Shown in pieces: positions 35,539-44,242 of a DNA stretch of 56,096 nt. The position numbers were made by a program, and so were the translations under genes. The notes beneath the pieces are model-generated. The model was not told the origin of the DNA, made no database searches, and worked only from the letters and a program-made list of their open reading frames with translations. The stretch lies in assembly GCA_964439135.1 (NCBI GenBank), contig CAYTNN010000002.1:1-56096 (forward strand), written 5' to 3'. Origin of the DNA: JAFGPJ01 sp964439135. Its GTDB lineage: Bacteria > Planctomycetota > Phycisphaerae > Sedimentisphaerales > Anaerobacaceae. Every line of letters starts with the position of its first letter. The stretch's first letter is position 1.

Positions 35539-36160
35539 CAATGTTGATCGGCAGCATGATTCGACTCAGCATTATGAAGCTTTGCAGGAAATGGGAGATT
35601 GTTACGCTTCTGTCGGCAACTACAAACTGGCACAAAAATACTACGATAAGGCAGCCGTCCTGTCACCTGATGCACCGGATCCTTATGTCGGACTTGGAGT
35701 AGTCGCCCTGCAGAATAATCAGCTTGATGAAGCCGAAATAGCCTTCAAGGTCGCATGCCGGCTGGATGCCAATTGCGCCAAGGCTTATGCCGGCCTGGGC
35801 TTAACTGCACAGCAGAGAACCGATTACAAACAGGCATTTGAGATGTATCTTAAAAGCCTGGAACTGGACACCGAAAATCTCATAGCACTACTCGGCCTGT
35901 TTCAGGCCTCCTGCCAGATGGGTTCATTTGCACAAGTTATTCATTACCTCGATGTATATTTGAACATGCATCCGGGTGACACATCCGTTATGTTTCCTTT
36001 GGCGGCGCTATATATGAAAGACGGCAGGTTCGAGGAATCCAAAAAAGTTCTGCTGGACGTCCTGACTCTGAACGAAAACCATAAAGACGCCGCTAACCTG
36101 CTGGAAGAAGTCGAACACAGTCTGGCCCAGGAAAATCAGGCAGGGACTCAAACCGGATGA
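35522..36160 (+). CDS. TPR protein of the flagellar glycosylation segment
   Basis: 212 residues made mainly of TPR units: LQEMGDCYASVGNYKLAQKYYDKAAVLSP, AYAGLGLTAQQRTDYKQAFEMYLKSLELD, FPLAALYMKDGRFEESKKVLLDVLTLN. No signal peptide or membrane segment, so it is cytoplasmic. It ends overlapping the next gene by ATGA, so they are coupled. TPR proteins often serve as chaperone-like adaptors for glycosyltransferases or export. Which applies here is unknown. The start has GAAGGAAA upstream. Confidence 0.7.
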   Translation: MDITHNNVDRQHDSTQHYEALQEMGDCYASVGNYKLAQKYYDKAAVLSPDAPDPYVGLGVVALQNNQLDEAEIAFKVACRLDANCAKAYAGLGLTAQQRTDYKQAFEMYLKSLELDTENLIALLGLFQASCQMGSFAQVIHYLDVYLNMHPGDTSVMFPLAALYMKDGRFEESKKVLLDVLTLNENHKDAANLLEEVEHSLAQENQAGTQTG

Positions 36161-36468
36161 GCACTGATAAACAAATATATATGCTGGATGAGTTGCAGAG
36201 CCTGTTAGAAAAGCAAATAGAAATGGCCCGCAGAAGCAATTTGCGTCGTGTTGAGGCACTGGCTGAGCAGGCCGATTCTGTCGTTGAGAAAATTGTCAAA
36301 ACAAAAACGTTTGACCAACCTGAATTTGACGGCCAGCGCAAACATCTGGTGAAATTGTACAAAAAACTGCAACTGATACTTGCAGCAGGGAAAGATTCTG
36401 TCGGCAAGCAACTGAGGCAGGTTGGCAACGTCCGAAAAACACTCAAGGCATATCGTGACAACGGCTGA
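36157..36468 (+). CDS. Small helical protein, possible FliT-like FliD chaperone
   Basis: 103 residues, all helical (MLDELQSLLEKQIEMARRSNLRRVEALAEQADSVVEKIV, then KHLVKLYKKLQLIL). Size, composition and position immediately before fliD fit a FliT/FlgN-type export chaperone, but sequence identity cannot be shown by eye. It overlaps the TPR gene by four bases (ATGA), so it is translationally coupled. Confidence 0.55.
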   Translation: MSTDKQIYMLDELQSLLEKQIEMARRSNLRRVEALAEQADSVVEKIVKTKTFDQPEFDGQRKHLVKLYKKLQLILAAGKDSVGKQLRQVGNVRKTLKAYRDNG

Positions 36469-36482
36469 TTCAAACTTGATAT

Positions 36483-36509
36483 TTAAGTTCGGCCTATTTC
36501 GTTCGATAA
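36483..36509 (+). promoter_or_regulatory. Sigma-28-type promoter for fliD
   Basis: TTAAGTTC, 11-bp spacer, TTCGATAA. Six of eight positions match at each element, with the exact spacing of the FliA consensus. It lies 77 bp before the fliD ATG. Confidence 0.6.
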
Positions 36510-36585
36510 TATTGGGAAGGGCCATAAGAAGGACAATCTGGCACTTTTTGTGGTATAAAGCATAGGATAACGATTAGGAAATAAA

Positions 36586-39000
36586 ATGGGCGAATTAAGA
36601 TTTCCAGGTCTGGCAACAGGTATTGATACTGCTGCGCTCATCAAGCAGCTTATGATAATCAACAGCCGAAGACTTGCCACATATCAAGTAAAAAAGACGG
36701 AATATGATGCCCAAACCACCGCGCTGAGCGAATTGCGATCCAAAGTCAGTGCCCTGCAATCAGCGGCGAGCGCCCTTTCCGATGCCGATAACCTGGACAT
36801 TTTCAGCACAAGCACCAGCGATAGCGATATACTGACTGTCGGCGCATCATCAAATGCAAATCCAGGCTCTCATTCAATCGAAGTCGATCAATTGGCAACG
36901 ACAGAAACCTGGATACAGGATACTTCAACCTTTAATTACGAGACCGATTACGTATTAACAGATGATAGTAACGGCGTTTTTATCTATTCGTATAACAATG
37001 TAGAGAGAACAATAACGGCTGTCAAAAATGTAACTACGCTTGAAGACATGGTTAACTTGATAAATAATGACGAGGACAATCCCGGTGTTACAGCCAGCCT
37101 ACTCCACCAGGGAGGCAAATACCACCTGATGCTGAGCGGCCAGGAAACAGGCGAAGATCACCAGATATCTGTCAATGTCAGTAATACAGAAGTATGGGAG
37201 GCGTCATCAGCCCTAACCGATAATAGTGTAAATGTCGGCTTGACTACCAAAATCACAGAACTTGATTCATTTGGCGGCACCCTTGGAGCCAGCGATGGTG
37301 CATATATTACAATTAGCGGAACGCGAACCGATGGAACCACATTCACTACAAACCTTGATGTTACCGCAAACACTACCGTTGGTCATATTATTGACGAAAT
37401 TAACAGCCGATTTGAGGTTGACGGGGCAAGAGCTGCTACAGCCACTCTCGTTAATGGCAAAATTCGTCTTACAGACCATACCTGTGGGGCAAGCACCTTA
37501 GTGCTTAGCACACTGACTTATAATAACGGCTCAGGCTCAACAACCTTGACTGATATAACTTTTGATGAATCTGTAAAAGGCGGCACCATCCCGGAAAGTC
37601 TTTCATCTTTTGCGTCAACGTCTTTTACCCAAACTCAAGATGCTCAAAATTCGCAGATTAAGATAAACGATTTTACACCAGCGGCAGTTGCCGAGATACA
37701 AACGTTGAGCACTGACGTTGTGCCAACAGGTGGCACATTTACCCTGAGTTACGGAGGACAAACCACTATTGCCATCGACCACGATGCAACACCTGCTTTT
37801 ATTAAGGCTAAACTTGAGGAGCTGTCAACTGTTGAGGTAGGTGACATAATGGTAGGAGGTGACGAAGTCAGTGGCTTAGCGGCAGGTGATTTAACGTTCA
37901 CATTCCTCAGCAGTGCTGGCAACGTTGGCCTGATTGCGATAAATAGTAGCCTAACCGGTACCAATGGCTATGAGACGATTGTCGAAACGACGAAAGGCAA
38001 TAATAGCGAATGGGTCAGCAGAAACGGTAACAGCATTACCGATGCCCTTACAGGGATAACACTGAACCTTCACGATGTTACGGAAGTAGCTACACCGATT
38101 AAAATAACTATCAGCAGAAACACTGGGGCGGTTAGCAGTAAAATTAACAGTATGGTTACTGCTTACAATGCCTTAATTACCGAGTTGAAGAGCAAAACCG
38201 AGTATGATTCTGAAGCTAAAAAGATGGGTATATTGAGCAACGATATTGCGGTATCATTTATTAAGACCCAGACTCGTGACCCGTTCATCGGAATTGCCGA
38301 TGGTTTCGTCGATACGATAGACGACTTTGTTCAGGCTTCCGACATAGGTCTTAGTATAGATGGTGCAGGAATGATGGAATTCGACACGGACGAATTCAAC
38401 AATGCATTAAATGATAATTTTGATGCTGTCCTTGAGTTACTTGGAGCAACTAAGAGCGGCAACAGCAGCGATACTATGATACAGTTTTATGGTGCCAGCG
38501 ACAAATACACAACTGCCGGTACCTATAATATTGAGGTAGATATAGTGAGCAATGCTATAACTGGTGTCAGAATCAAACTATCCAGTGAATCCACTTGGCG
38601 CACTGCCCCCTGGCCTGGTAACTTTGTAACCGGCAACAGTGATTTCGACGACAACGGAGACCCTTTGTACCCCGAAAACGGCCTACAGTTTACTGTTGAT
38701 CCGAACCAATCTGATGGTACCTATACTGCAACTATCAACATCAAGCAGGGCATCGCCGGTGCTCTCGAAGATTTACTTGACCAGGTAGTTGAAGTTGACG
38801 GCCGGCTTGATGTCAGCAAAGGCATCCTTGACGATAGAATAATAGCAATGGACAGAAGAATCAAGAACGAAGAAAACCGTCTTACCAATGTGGAAACAAG
38901 ACTTATCGCGAAGTACGCTCGTCTTGAAAAAACCTTGGCTATGATGCAGCAGCAGATGGGGGCGATTAGTATGGTTAATTCCGCTACTTTCGGCTCTTAG
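36586..39000 (+). CDS. fliD: FliD, filament cap protein
   Basis: 804 residues, well above the E. coli length (468), through a large variable middle. FliD caps the filament and folds flagellin at the tip. The N-terminal signature is clear: RFPGLATGIDTAALIKQLMIINSRRL, then KTEYDAQTTALSELRSKVSALQSAASAL. FliD_C features are SKINSMVTAYNALITELKSKTEYDSEAKKMGILSNDIA, and the C-terminal coiled helix IIAMDRRIKNEENRLTNVETRLIAKYARLEKTLAMMQQQM. A sigma-28 promoter lies upstream, so fliD is expressed with the filament genes. It ends 18 bp from the convergent flhB. Confidence 0.95.
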   Translation: MGELRFPGLATGIDTAALIKQLMIINSRRLATYQVKKTEYDAQTTALSELRSKVSALQSAASALSDADNLDIFSTSTSDSDILTVGASSNANPGSHSIEVDQLATTETWIQDTSTFNYETDYVLTDDSNGVFIYSYNNVERTITAVKNVTTLEDMVNLINNDEDNPGVTASLLHQGGKYHLMLSGQETGEDHQISVNVSNTEVWEASSALTDNSVNVGLTTKITELDSFGGTLGASDGAYITISGTRTDGTTFTTNLDVTANTTVGHIIDEINSRFEVDGARAATATLVNGKIRLTDHTCGASTLVLSTLTYNNGSGSTTLTDITFDESVKGGTIPESLSSFASTSFTQTQDAQNSQIKINDFTPAAVAEIQTLSTDVVPTGGTFTLSYGGQTTIAIDHDATPAFIKAKLEELSTVEVGDIMVGGDEVSGLAAGDLTFTFLSSAGNVGLIAINSSLTGTNGYETIVETTKGNNSEWVSRNGNSITDALTGITLNLHDVTEVATPIKITISRNTGAVSSKINSMVTAYNALITELKSKTEYDSEAKKMGILSNDIAVSFIKTQTRDPFIGIADGFVDTIDDFVQASDIGLSIDGAGMMEFDTDEFNNALNDNFDAVLELLGATKSGNSSDTMIQFYGASDKYTTAGTYNIEVDIVSNAITGVRIKLSSESTWRTAPWPGNFVTGNSDFDDNGDPLYPENGLQFTVDPNQSDGTYTATINIKQGIAGALEDLLDQVVEVDGRLDVSKGILDDRIIAMDRRIKNEENRLTNVETRLIAKYARLEKTLAMMQQQMGAISMVNSATFGS

Positions 39001-39017
39001 GTGTATTAACCGTCCGT

Positions 39018-40085
39018 TTACGTTTTTCTGTGCCGCAGCCGATAAATCATACCTAAGACTTCTGCTACCGCCGCATACAAAGCCTCAGGTATAGGATTGC
39101 CGGGTTTAACCGTTGAATATATTGTCCTGGCCAGTTCCGGTCTCCTTATGATCGGCACTCCATAAGCACGCGCAATTTCTCTAATTCTCTCAGCTAAATG
39201 ATCTGCTCCCTTGGCCACCATCACCGGCGCCTCCATCCCCTTGGCCTCATAACGAAGCGCAACAGCAACATGTGTTGGATTAACAAGAACCACACTGGCC
39301 TTGGGGACTTCGCGCAACATGCGTCTGGATGCCATTTCAATCTGAATTCTACGGATTCGACTCTTTTGTTCCGGCGAACCTTCTGTGTCTTTGCGATCCT
39401 GTTTTGCCTCCTGACGCGTCATCTTCAGGTCATGTATATACTTCCATTTCTGATAAATAGCATCGGCAATTCCTATTACCAGCAGTAGAACACCTACACG
39501 TATTAAAAGGCCAAGTATAAGCTTGGCAGTAACGGCAAGCATTTGCGTGGACCATGTCCAGCGAAGAGCTGCAAGGACATCGAGTTTGCTTCGAATATAA
39601 AACCAGACGACTAATGAAACACAGAGCAATTTGAGTATGGATGTCAGAAGCTTTACTATGGATCGAGCGTTGATAAGTTTTCCAAATCCTTCCACCGGAT
39701 TCAATCTATCGAACTTAAGCTCGATTGCCCCCGGCGCAAAATTCAAGCCGCTAACAGCAACGCCGGCCAAAACAGCGCCTACAAAAAGTGCTGCTAAAAC
39801 TGGAAGGATAACGAGTATTAAATCGGCAGTTTTTCCATTGATAAAAGCTATAAATGCTTCTGTGTTGGAAAAAACGACGTTTTCGCACGACATCCCATGC
39901 CTAATTTGCATTATGAACCATTTCGTCAGACTCGGTCCCAACAGAGCGACCATCGCGACTAACACCAGAAGCGTCGCAACCGACATTAACTCCTGGCTTT
40001 GTGGCAATTGCCCTTTCTGCCGGGCTTTCTGCAGCTTCCTGAATGTCGGATAATGTGTCTTCTCAGCAGCCGGCTTCTCTGCCAT
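39018..40085 (-). CDS. flhB: FlhB, export-gate and substrate-switch protein
   Basis: About 355 residues. FlhB switches the export apparatus from hook to filament substrates. Four transmembrane segments in the N-terminal part (LVLVAMVALLG, LILVILPVLAALFVGAVLAG, LLCVSLVVWFYI, LLIRVGVLLLVIGIA). The autocleavage motif NPTH lies near residue 265 in SVVLVNPTHVAVALRYE, and the C-terminal domain ends KPGNPIPEALYAAVAEVLGMIYRL. The ATG giving MAEKP is taken instead of an in-frame start eight codons earlier. Last gene of the sigma-54 operon beginning with fliO. Confidence 0.96.
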   Translation of the reverse strand: MAEKPAAEKTHYPTFRKLQKARQKGQLPQSQELMSVATLLVLVAMVALLGPSLTKWFIMQIRHGMSCENVVFSNTEAFIAFINGKTADLILVILPVLAALFVGAVLAGVAVSGLNFAPGAIELKFDRLNPVEGFGKLINARSIVKLLTSILKLLCVSLVVWFYIRSKLDVLAALRWTWSTQMLAVTAKLILGLLIRVGVLLLVIGIADAIYQKWKYIHDLKMTRQEAKQDRKDTEGSPEQKSRIRRIQIEMASRRMLREVPKASVVLVNPTHVAVALRYEAKGMEAPVMVAKGADHLAERIREIARAYGVPIIRRPELARTIYSTVKPGNPIPEALYAAVAEVLGMIYRLRHRKT

Positions 40086-40158
40086 GATTATTCCCCGATG
40101 CCGGTACAAGAGACAGGATTCATTTGGCCCTCATCTCTTGTCCTCGCTTTTTAAAGTT

Positions 40159-40911
40159 TCACAAGGGCAGCAGTTTTTCCATCAATTTCGCAAATTCACC
40201 TACAAATGAACTGATGAACGGCATAAATAGCGCCACCATTAACAATCCCAGACCTATACGCAAAGGAAAGCTGATAAATAAGACGTCCATTTCCGGAACC
40301 ATGCGTGCAAACACAGCTAAGATAACCATCAACAACAGAAACGCGGCCAATATCGGAGCGGCCAGTTTCAAGCCGTGCAATAACATTGTCGAGCTGGCTT
40401 GAATTATCCCTTCGGTCAGAACCGGTATTGTCGGGATACTGCCGGCGGGAAACGACTCATAACTTCGCGAAATTATCAACAAAAACAAATGATGACCGTT
40501 GGCACTGAGAATCAGCATGATAAATATCATCTCCAGCAAACTACCCAGCGGCTGTGATCTCTCACCGGTCAATGGGTCCAGTATCTCGGCCATAGCCAAA
40601 CCCATCTCCCGTTCTATAATCCGGCCGCTCAATTTAACCGCGGTAAATACAAAAGTAGCGATTAATCCCAGAGCCAATCCATACGTAGCTTCATTAGCGA
40701 TCAACAATACTGCCTCCGCGGTAGAAACCCGGCCAGCAAGAACGGGGACGGGTATTATCGTCGAAAAGAAAATCGCCAACAGCACGGTCATCGCTACTTT
40801 GATTCTGGCCGGAATGCTTTGCCACCCAAAAACAGGAAGTACCATGAAAAACGCCGAAATCCTTGTCAGCACCATCACAAAACCAAGCAGCTTTTCGATT
40901 ATCAGTGCCAT
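40159..40911 (-). CDS. fliR: FliR, export-gate membrane protein
   Basis: 250 residues. FliR forms the core of the type III export gate with FliP and FliQ. Several transmembrane segments: FVMVLTRISAFFMVLPVFG, VAMTVLLAIFFSTI, AVLLIANEATYGLALGLIATFVFTAV. The conserved segment GRIIEREMGLAMAEILDPLTGERSQPLGSLLEMIFIMLILSANGHH is a FliR signature. Length is normal. It lies between fliQ and flhB. Confidence 0.96.
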   Translation of the reverse strand: MALIIEKLLGFVMVLTRISAFFMVLPVFGWQSIPARIKVAMTVLLAIFFSTIIPVPVLAGRVSTAEAVLLIANEATYGLALGLIATFVFTAVKLSGRIIEREMGLAMAEILDPLTGERSQPLGSLLEMIFIMLILSANGHHLFLLIISRSYESFPAGSIPTIPVLTEGIIQASSTMLLHGLKLAAPILAAFLLLMVILAVFARMVPEMDVLFISFPLRIGLGLLMVALFMPFISSFVGEFAKLMEKLLPL

Positions 40912-40917
40912 CTATCT

Positions 40918-41187
40918 TCAGTGCCCTATATTTTGAACGTGGCCAAAAATCTCATTGGTGAATTTGAGTATGACCCCCAGCATCCAGCCTCCGAAAATCA
41001 ATATGACAACACCAACGGCAAGCAGCTTCGGGACTATTGTCAAGGTCATATCGCGGATGGAAGTCACCGCCTGAAGCAGGGTCACCACCACTCCCACAAT
41101 CATACACGTCAGTAGAATCGGAGCAGATAAAAGCAAGGCCGTCTCAAGGGTATGCCTGCCTAAGTAAAGAACAAAACTGCTGTCCAT
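40918..41187 (-). CDS. fliQ: FliQ, export-gate membrane protein
   Basis: About 89 residues, the normal FliQ length. Two transmembrane segments: ALLLSAPILLTCMIVGVVVTLLQAVTSI and KLLAVGVVILIFGGWMLGVIL. The conserved SAPILL...GVVVTLLQAVTSIRDMTLTIVPK pattern is diagnostic. ATG is chosen over a TTG two codons upstream because AGGGA lies about eight bases before it. Between fliP and fliR. Confidence 0.95.
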   Translation of the reverse strand: MDSSFVLYLGRHTLETALLLSAPILLTCMIVGVVVTLLQAVTSIRDMTLTIVPKLLAVGVVILIFGGWMLGVILKFTNEIFGHVQNIGH

Positions 41188-41217
41188 CTGCAAAATCCCT
41201 ACAAAATAATCTTCGCT

Positions 41218-42063
41218 TTAATTAAAACTCAGGCTGAGACTCTTCGCCAGCAATCCCCACCCATCAACAAGAATGAACAACATCAGCTTGAAAGGCAGCG
41301 AAATCATCACCGGCGGCAGCATCATCATACCCGCACTAAGTAAGACACTCGCAATAACCATGTCGATCAACAGAAAAGGAATAAATAAGAGGCAGCCCAT
41401 CTCGAATGCCGTGCGGAACTCGCTGATAATAAATGCCGGAATAACTATATGCAAATCTATCTCCATCGGACTGGTAGGAGGCTCAATTTTGGCCATCTGC
41501 ACAAAAAGAGTCAAGTCAGCTTCCCGGCATTGTCGCAGCATGAACTCCTTGATACAACTGCCGGCCCGGGCCCCGGCCACCTGAAAATCAATCTCATCTG
41601 CAATATAAGGCTGAATCGAGCTTGTGTTAATCTTCGAAAATGTCGGTGCCATTGTATATAAAGTCAGAAACAACGCTAAACCTATTATGGCAACAGTCGG
41701 TGGTATGCTTTGCGTGGTTAAAGCACGTCGAATAAAAGCCAGAACGATAACAATTCTCGTGAAGGATGTCATCATCACCAAAAGACTCGGCAAAATCGCC
41801 AGACCGGTAAAGATAATAACAAGCTTCACAGGAGTCGACCAATCTTTACCTTCGGCCTCGCCGGCAGTCGCTTTGTCTATGACTGTCATCAAATCTCCGA
41901 TGCTTGGGACACCGGCTGCCGGAGCATTTACTACAGAAGTATCGTTTGGCAATCTTGGCAGTCCAGGTTGAGCGAACGCATTGGCGCCCTGAACAACAGA
42001 CAATCCGGCCGGCATCAAAATAACTACCGCAAATAAAAGCGTTTTTATAAGTTTACCGGCCAT
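41218..42063 (-). CDS. fliP: FliP, export-gate membrane protein
   Basis: 281 residues. An N-terminal signal sequence (LIKTLLFAVVILMPAGLSVVQG) is followed by the FliP domain: PSLLVMMTSFTRIVIVLAFIRRALTTQSIPPT, the conserved central motif, and the C-terminal VIPAFIISEFRTAFEMGCLLFIPFLLIDMVIASVLLSAGMMMLPPVMISLPFKLMLFILVDGW, which is textbook. It forms the export pore with FliQ and FliR. Between fliO and fliQ. Confidence 0.97.
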   Translation of the reverse strand: MAGKLIKTLLFAVVILMPAGLSVVQGANAFAQPGLPRLPNDTSVVNAPAAGVPSIGDLMTVIDKATAGEAEGKDWSTPVKLVIIFTGLAILPSLLVMMTSFTRIVIVLAFIRRALTTQSIPPTVAIIGLALFLTLYTMAPTFSKINTSSIQPYIADEIDFQVAGARAGSCIKEFMLRQCREADLTLFVQMAKIEPPTSPMEIDLHIVIPAFIISEFRTAFEMGCLLFIPFLLIDMVIASVLLSAGMMMLPPVMISLPFKLMLFILVDGWGLLAKSLSLSFN

Positions 42064-42071
42064 CTATTTTC

Positions 42072-42578
42072 TCAATTATAATTCGTTTCTTTAGCTGATA
42101 AATCCATTAAGCCACTGCCGAGGTCAGCTAATTTCGTAACATTCTCATTTGTGCTGCCTATAAGGAACCGTCGATTATCTATTTCGAGTAAATGCACTGC
42201 CTTGCGGGGCCCGAGATGGACCGTTTCGACGATACGGATTTCTTTGCCCGGCAGGTTGGTAATCTTTGGCAGCAGCTTCTTGGAAACGTAAATCGCCGCT
42301 ATAAATAGAGCAAGAACAAATAAAACCGCAAGTACTGCTCTAATGGAAAATCCTGCTCCACCAGGTTTAAAGTCCGAATCCCTGAAAAAATTGGGATCAT
42401 TTGCAAACAAGGGACTATTTGTCGATCCTGCTGCTGTTTGCGGCTGGTTGGGATCGGGCTGCGATTTTGCAGACTCCATTCCGTTGGAAGCGGGCTGGGC
42501 CGAGCAGATTACCAGCACACCGGCACCCAACGCAACCATCATCAATAACAAAAAGATTTTTTTCCTAAATTCAACCAC
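42072..42578 (-). CDS. fliO: FliO, export-apparatus assembly protein
   Basis: 168 residues. FliO helps assemble FliP. An N-terminal hydrophobic segment (IFLLLMMVALGAGVLVICS) probably acts as a signal peptide. A second transmembrane segment is at about 78-98 (AVLAVLFVLALFIAAIYV). The small cytoplasmic domain reads GKEIRIVETVHLGPRKAVHLLEIDNRRFLIGST, the usual FliO/MopB signature. The start is GTG with a weak ribosome site. It follows a sigma-54 promoter and opens the fliO-fliP-fliQ-fliR-flhB operon. Confidence 0.88.
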   Translation of the reverse strand: MVEFRKKIFLLLMMVALGAGVLVICSAQPASNGMESAKSQPDPNQPQTAAGSTNSPLFANDPNFFRDSDFKPGGAGFSIRAVLAVLFVLALFIAAIYVSKKLLPKITNLPGKEIRIVETVHLGPRKAVHLLEIDNRRFLIGSTNENVTKLADLGSGLMDLSAKETNYN

Positions 42579-42770
42579 ACTTCAAAGCACAAAAAACAAT
42601 TCATGGGCTGCCATTTCGCGACATATTACGAGCGCACTAATATGTATTCTGAGTGCAAATAGCGTGCCGAAATGCTAAAATGGGCTTTGATACACCGTCA
42701 GCAGCGATTTTTAGGCAAGAATCGCGCGCACGAACATAAAAGTTGTCGAAAAACTTGACAAGCGTACAAA
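42579..42770. other. Intergenic region carrying a sigma-54 promoter
   Basis: 192 bp between the second motB and fliO, the only sizeable break in the long minus-strand flagellar region. It holds the fliO promoter. An imperfect inverted repeat (ACTTGACAAGC/TTGTCGAAAAAC) lies at the right end. Confidence 0.6.
42654..42669 (-). promoter_or_regulatory. Sigma-54 promoter of fliO-fliP-fliQ-fliR-flhB
   Basis: Minus strand CGGCACGCTATTTGCA: GGCACG and TTGCA with GG and GC ten bases apart, only the first base off consensus. About 76 bp before the fliO start. Confidence 0.8.
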
Positions 42771-43544
42771 TTAATCACTTGTCCTTAAAACCGCTATCAG
42801 GATCTGTGAATGCTTCGAAATCGGGCTGTCCCGCCCCACCCAATCACTTCCCGGGCCCGCTCCCCATGAATAAACGGACCATTTGGATTGGCCCTTGAAT
42901 AAACTTAGCTGTCTCTGGAAACCCGGTGCCGAAGACAAAGTATCTCGCAGATAATCCGCCACCGTCTGTGCACGCCTCGCTGAGAGTAACCACTGCTCTT
43001 TCTCGCTCTTTCCGTCGCCAGCCAGGCCAAGCACGTACAGCTCGATTGGCTTTCGGCCGGCATCCTGCTGTAAATCCCGGCAAAATCCTCTCAGAAACTT
43101 CCTCGCCGACTCATTTAGATCAAAGTGGTCCTGTGGAAAGCGAATATTGGTTACCGAAAAATCAGTTTTCTTTGCGACTACTTGTGAAGGCAAGGTCTTC
43201 ATAGACTGGCTTAGTTTATTAAAAATCCGACGAATTTCTTCTTCTTTCGCATGTATGGTCCTGCCCTCAAATAACTTATCAGGTTTGCTTATGAAGTACC
43301 TGGTTTTCACATTACCTAAATCAGGTCTCTGCCTTTTGCCGGAAAGCATCCCAAGTCCAAGATCTCTAATAGATTCAAAAAAGGAATTTCGGCCAATGTC
43401 AGTTAATTCCGGGTCCTGGACACTCGCCAGGCTCAGCAGCATCACAAAGAATGTAAGCAGCAGAGTTACCATATCTGAGAACGTAACGATATACGCCGGA
43501 ACTTTAGGGCCGTTTTCCTCGATTGACTGATGCTGAGGTTTCAA
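42771..43544 (-). CDS. Second MotB-like stator protein
   Basis: 257 residues. A transmembrane helix with the essential Asp (VTFSDMVTLLLTFFVMLLSL, near residue 23) marks it as MotB. The C-terminal OmpA-like peptidoglycan-binding domain ends with LLSARRAQTVADYLRDTL, and the region NIRFPQDHFDLNESARKFL corresponds to its start. The start is TTG overlapping the stop of the preceding gene (TTGA), so the two are coupled. It is the closer of the two to the MotB family in the OmpA domain. Confidence 0.85.
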   Translation of the reverse strand: MKPQHQSIEENGPKVPAYIVTFSDMVTLLLTFFVMLLSLASVQDPELTDIGRNSFFESIRDLGLGMLSGKRQRPDLGNVKTRYFISKPDKLFEGRTIHAKEEEIRRIFNKLSQSMKTLPSQVVAKKTDFSVTNIRFPQDHFDLNESARKFLRGFCRDLQQDAGRKPIELYVLGLAGDGKSEKEQWLLSARRAQTVADYLRDTLSSAPGFQRQLSLFKGQSKWSVYSWGAGPGSDWVGRDSPISKHSQILIAVLRTSD

Positions 43545-44242
43545 TTGTAAAGACTCCGTTCCAACAGAACTATCTCAACTGTACGTTCATCCGGCCCATC
43601 ACTTCCAGAGCTTTCCTGAGGTATAGTACTTGCTGCCGAGATGCTGAACCACTTCTTGTTAAGGTTTTGCCTGGTTGTAAGATACTCCACCACTGCCCAT
43701 GCCCGTGGCAGACCAAAGTATTTACTGTCCCCGCTCTTGTCTTCGACAAGAAGGCGCGGGGGTCCGTTTTCGCTGATAACTACCCGGCCGGGTACTTCTT
43801 TCAGGAATGACGCCATAGTAGTCATAATATTGCGGCCTTCAGACGAAATAACTGTGCCTTTACCCCAAAAAATTCTTTTCGATGAGATTAAGAATACCTT
43901 CCAGCGGCGGAAATCCACAGGTTCTGTCTCTTGTTTTAAGCGGTCTTCCTGGCCTTGAACTAAGGTAGGTTTCTCGCTGCCTGCGCCCAGCTCTACCGTA
44001 TGCTCGATTTGCCCGGCAGGCAAAAAAGCATCTTTGCCTGTTTCCTTAGGATTGCTGAGCCCAGACAGAGACCCCGAAAAAATCGCCTTCAATTGCCAAA
44101 AAACTTTATCATCGAAGGAGGAGAAACTCAAAAGAAGTACAAAGAATGTTAACAACAGCGTCATACAATCACTGAAAGTTACCATCCATTCCGGTGCACC
44201 CGGAGCCTCATCTGGTTCTGCCTGTTTGCTCCCACGCCCCAT
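43541..44242 (-). CDS. motB: First MotB-like stator protein
   Basis: 233 residues. The transmembrane segment VTFSDCMTLLLTFFVLLLSF carries the stator Asp near residue 26. The OmpA-like domain is divergent: IFWGKGTVISSEGRNIMTTMASFLKEV, then RAWAVVEYLTTRQNL, so peptidoglycan binding may be altered. It directly follows motA (TAATG overlap). MotA with MotB forms the proton or sodium channel that drives rotation. Which of the two MotB pairs with the single MotA, or both, is unknown. Confidence 0.87.
   Translation of the reverse strand: MGRGSKQAEPDEAPGAPEWMVTFSDCMTLLLTFFVLLLSFSSFDDKVFWQLKAIFSGSLSGLSNPKETGKDAFLPAGQIEHTVELGAGSEKPTLVQGQEDRLKQETEPVDFRRWKVFLISSKRIFWGKGTVISSEGRNIMTTMASFLKEVPGRVVISENGPPRLLVEDKSGDSKYFGLPRAWAVVEYLTTRQNLNKKWFSISAASTIPQESSGSDGPDERTVEIVLLERSLYN

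Noticed and set aside
36539..36554. TGGCAC followed by TTTTTGTGGT before fliD, as a sigma-54 promoter
   Set aside because: The -12 GC element is absent at the required spacing. The nearby sigma-28-type site fits better.
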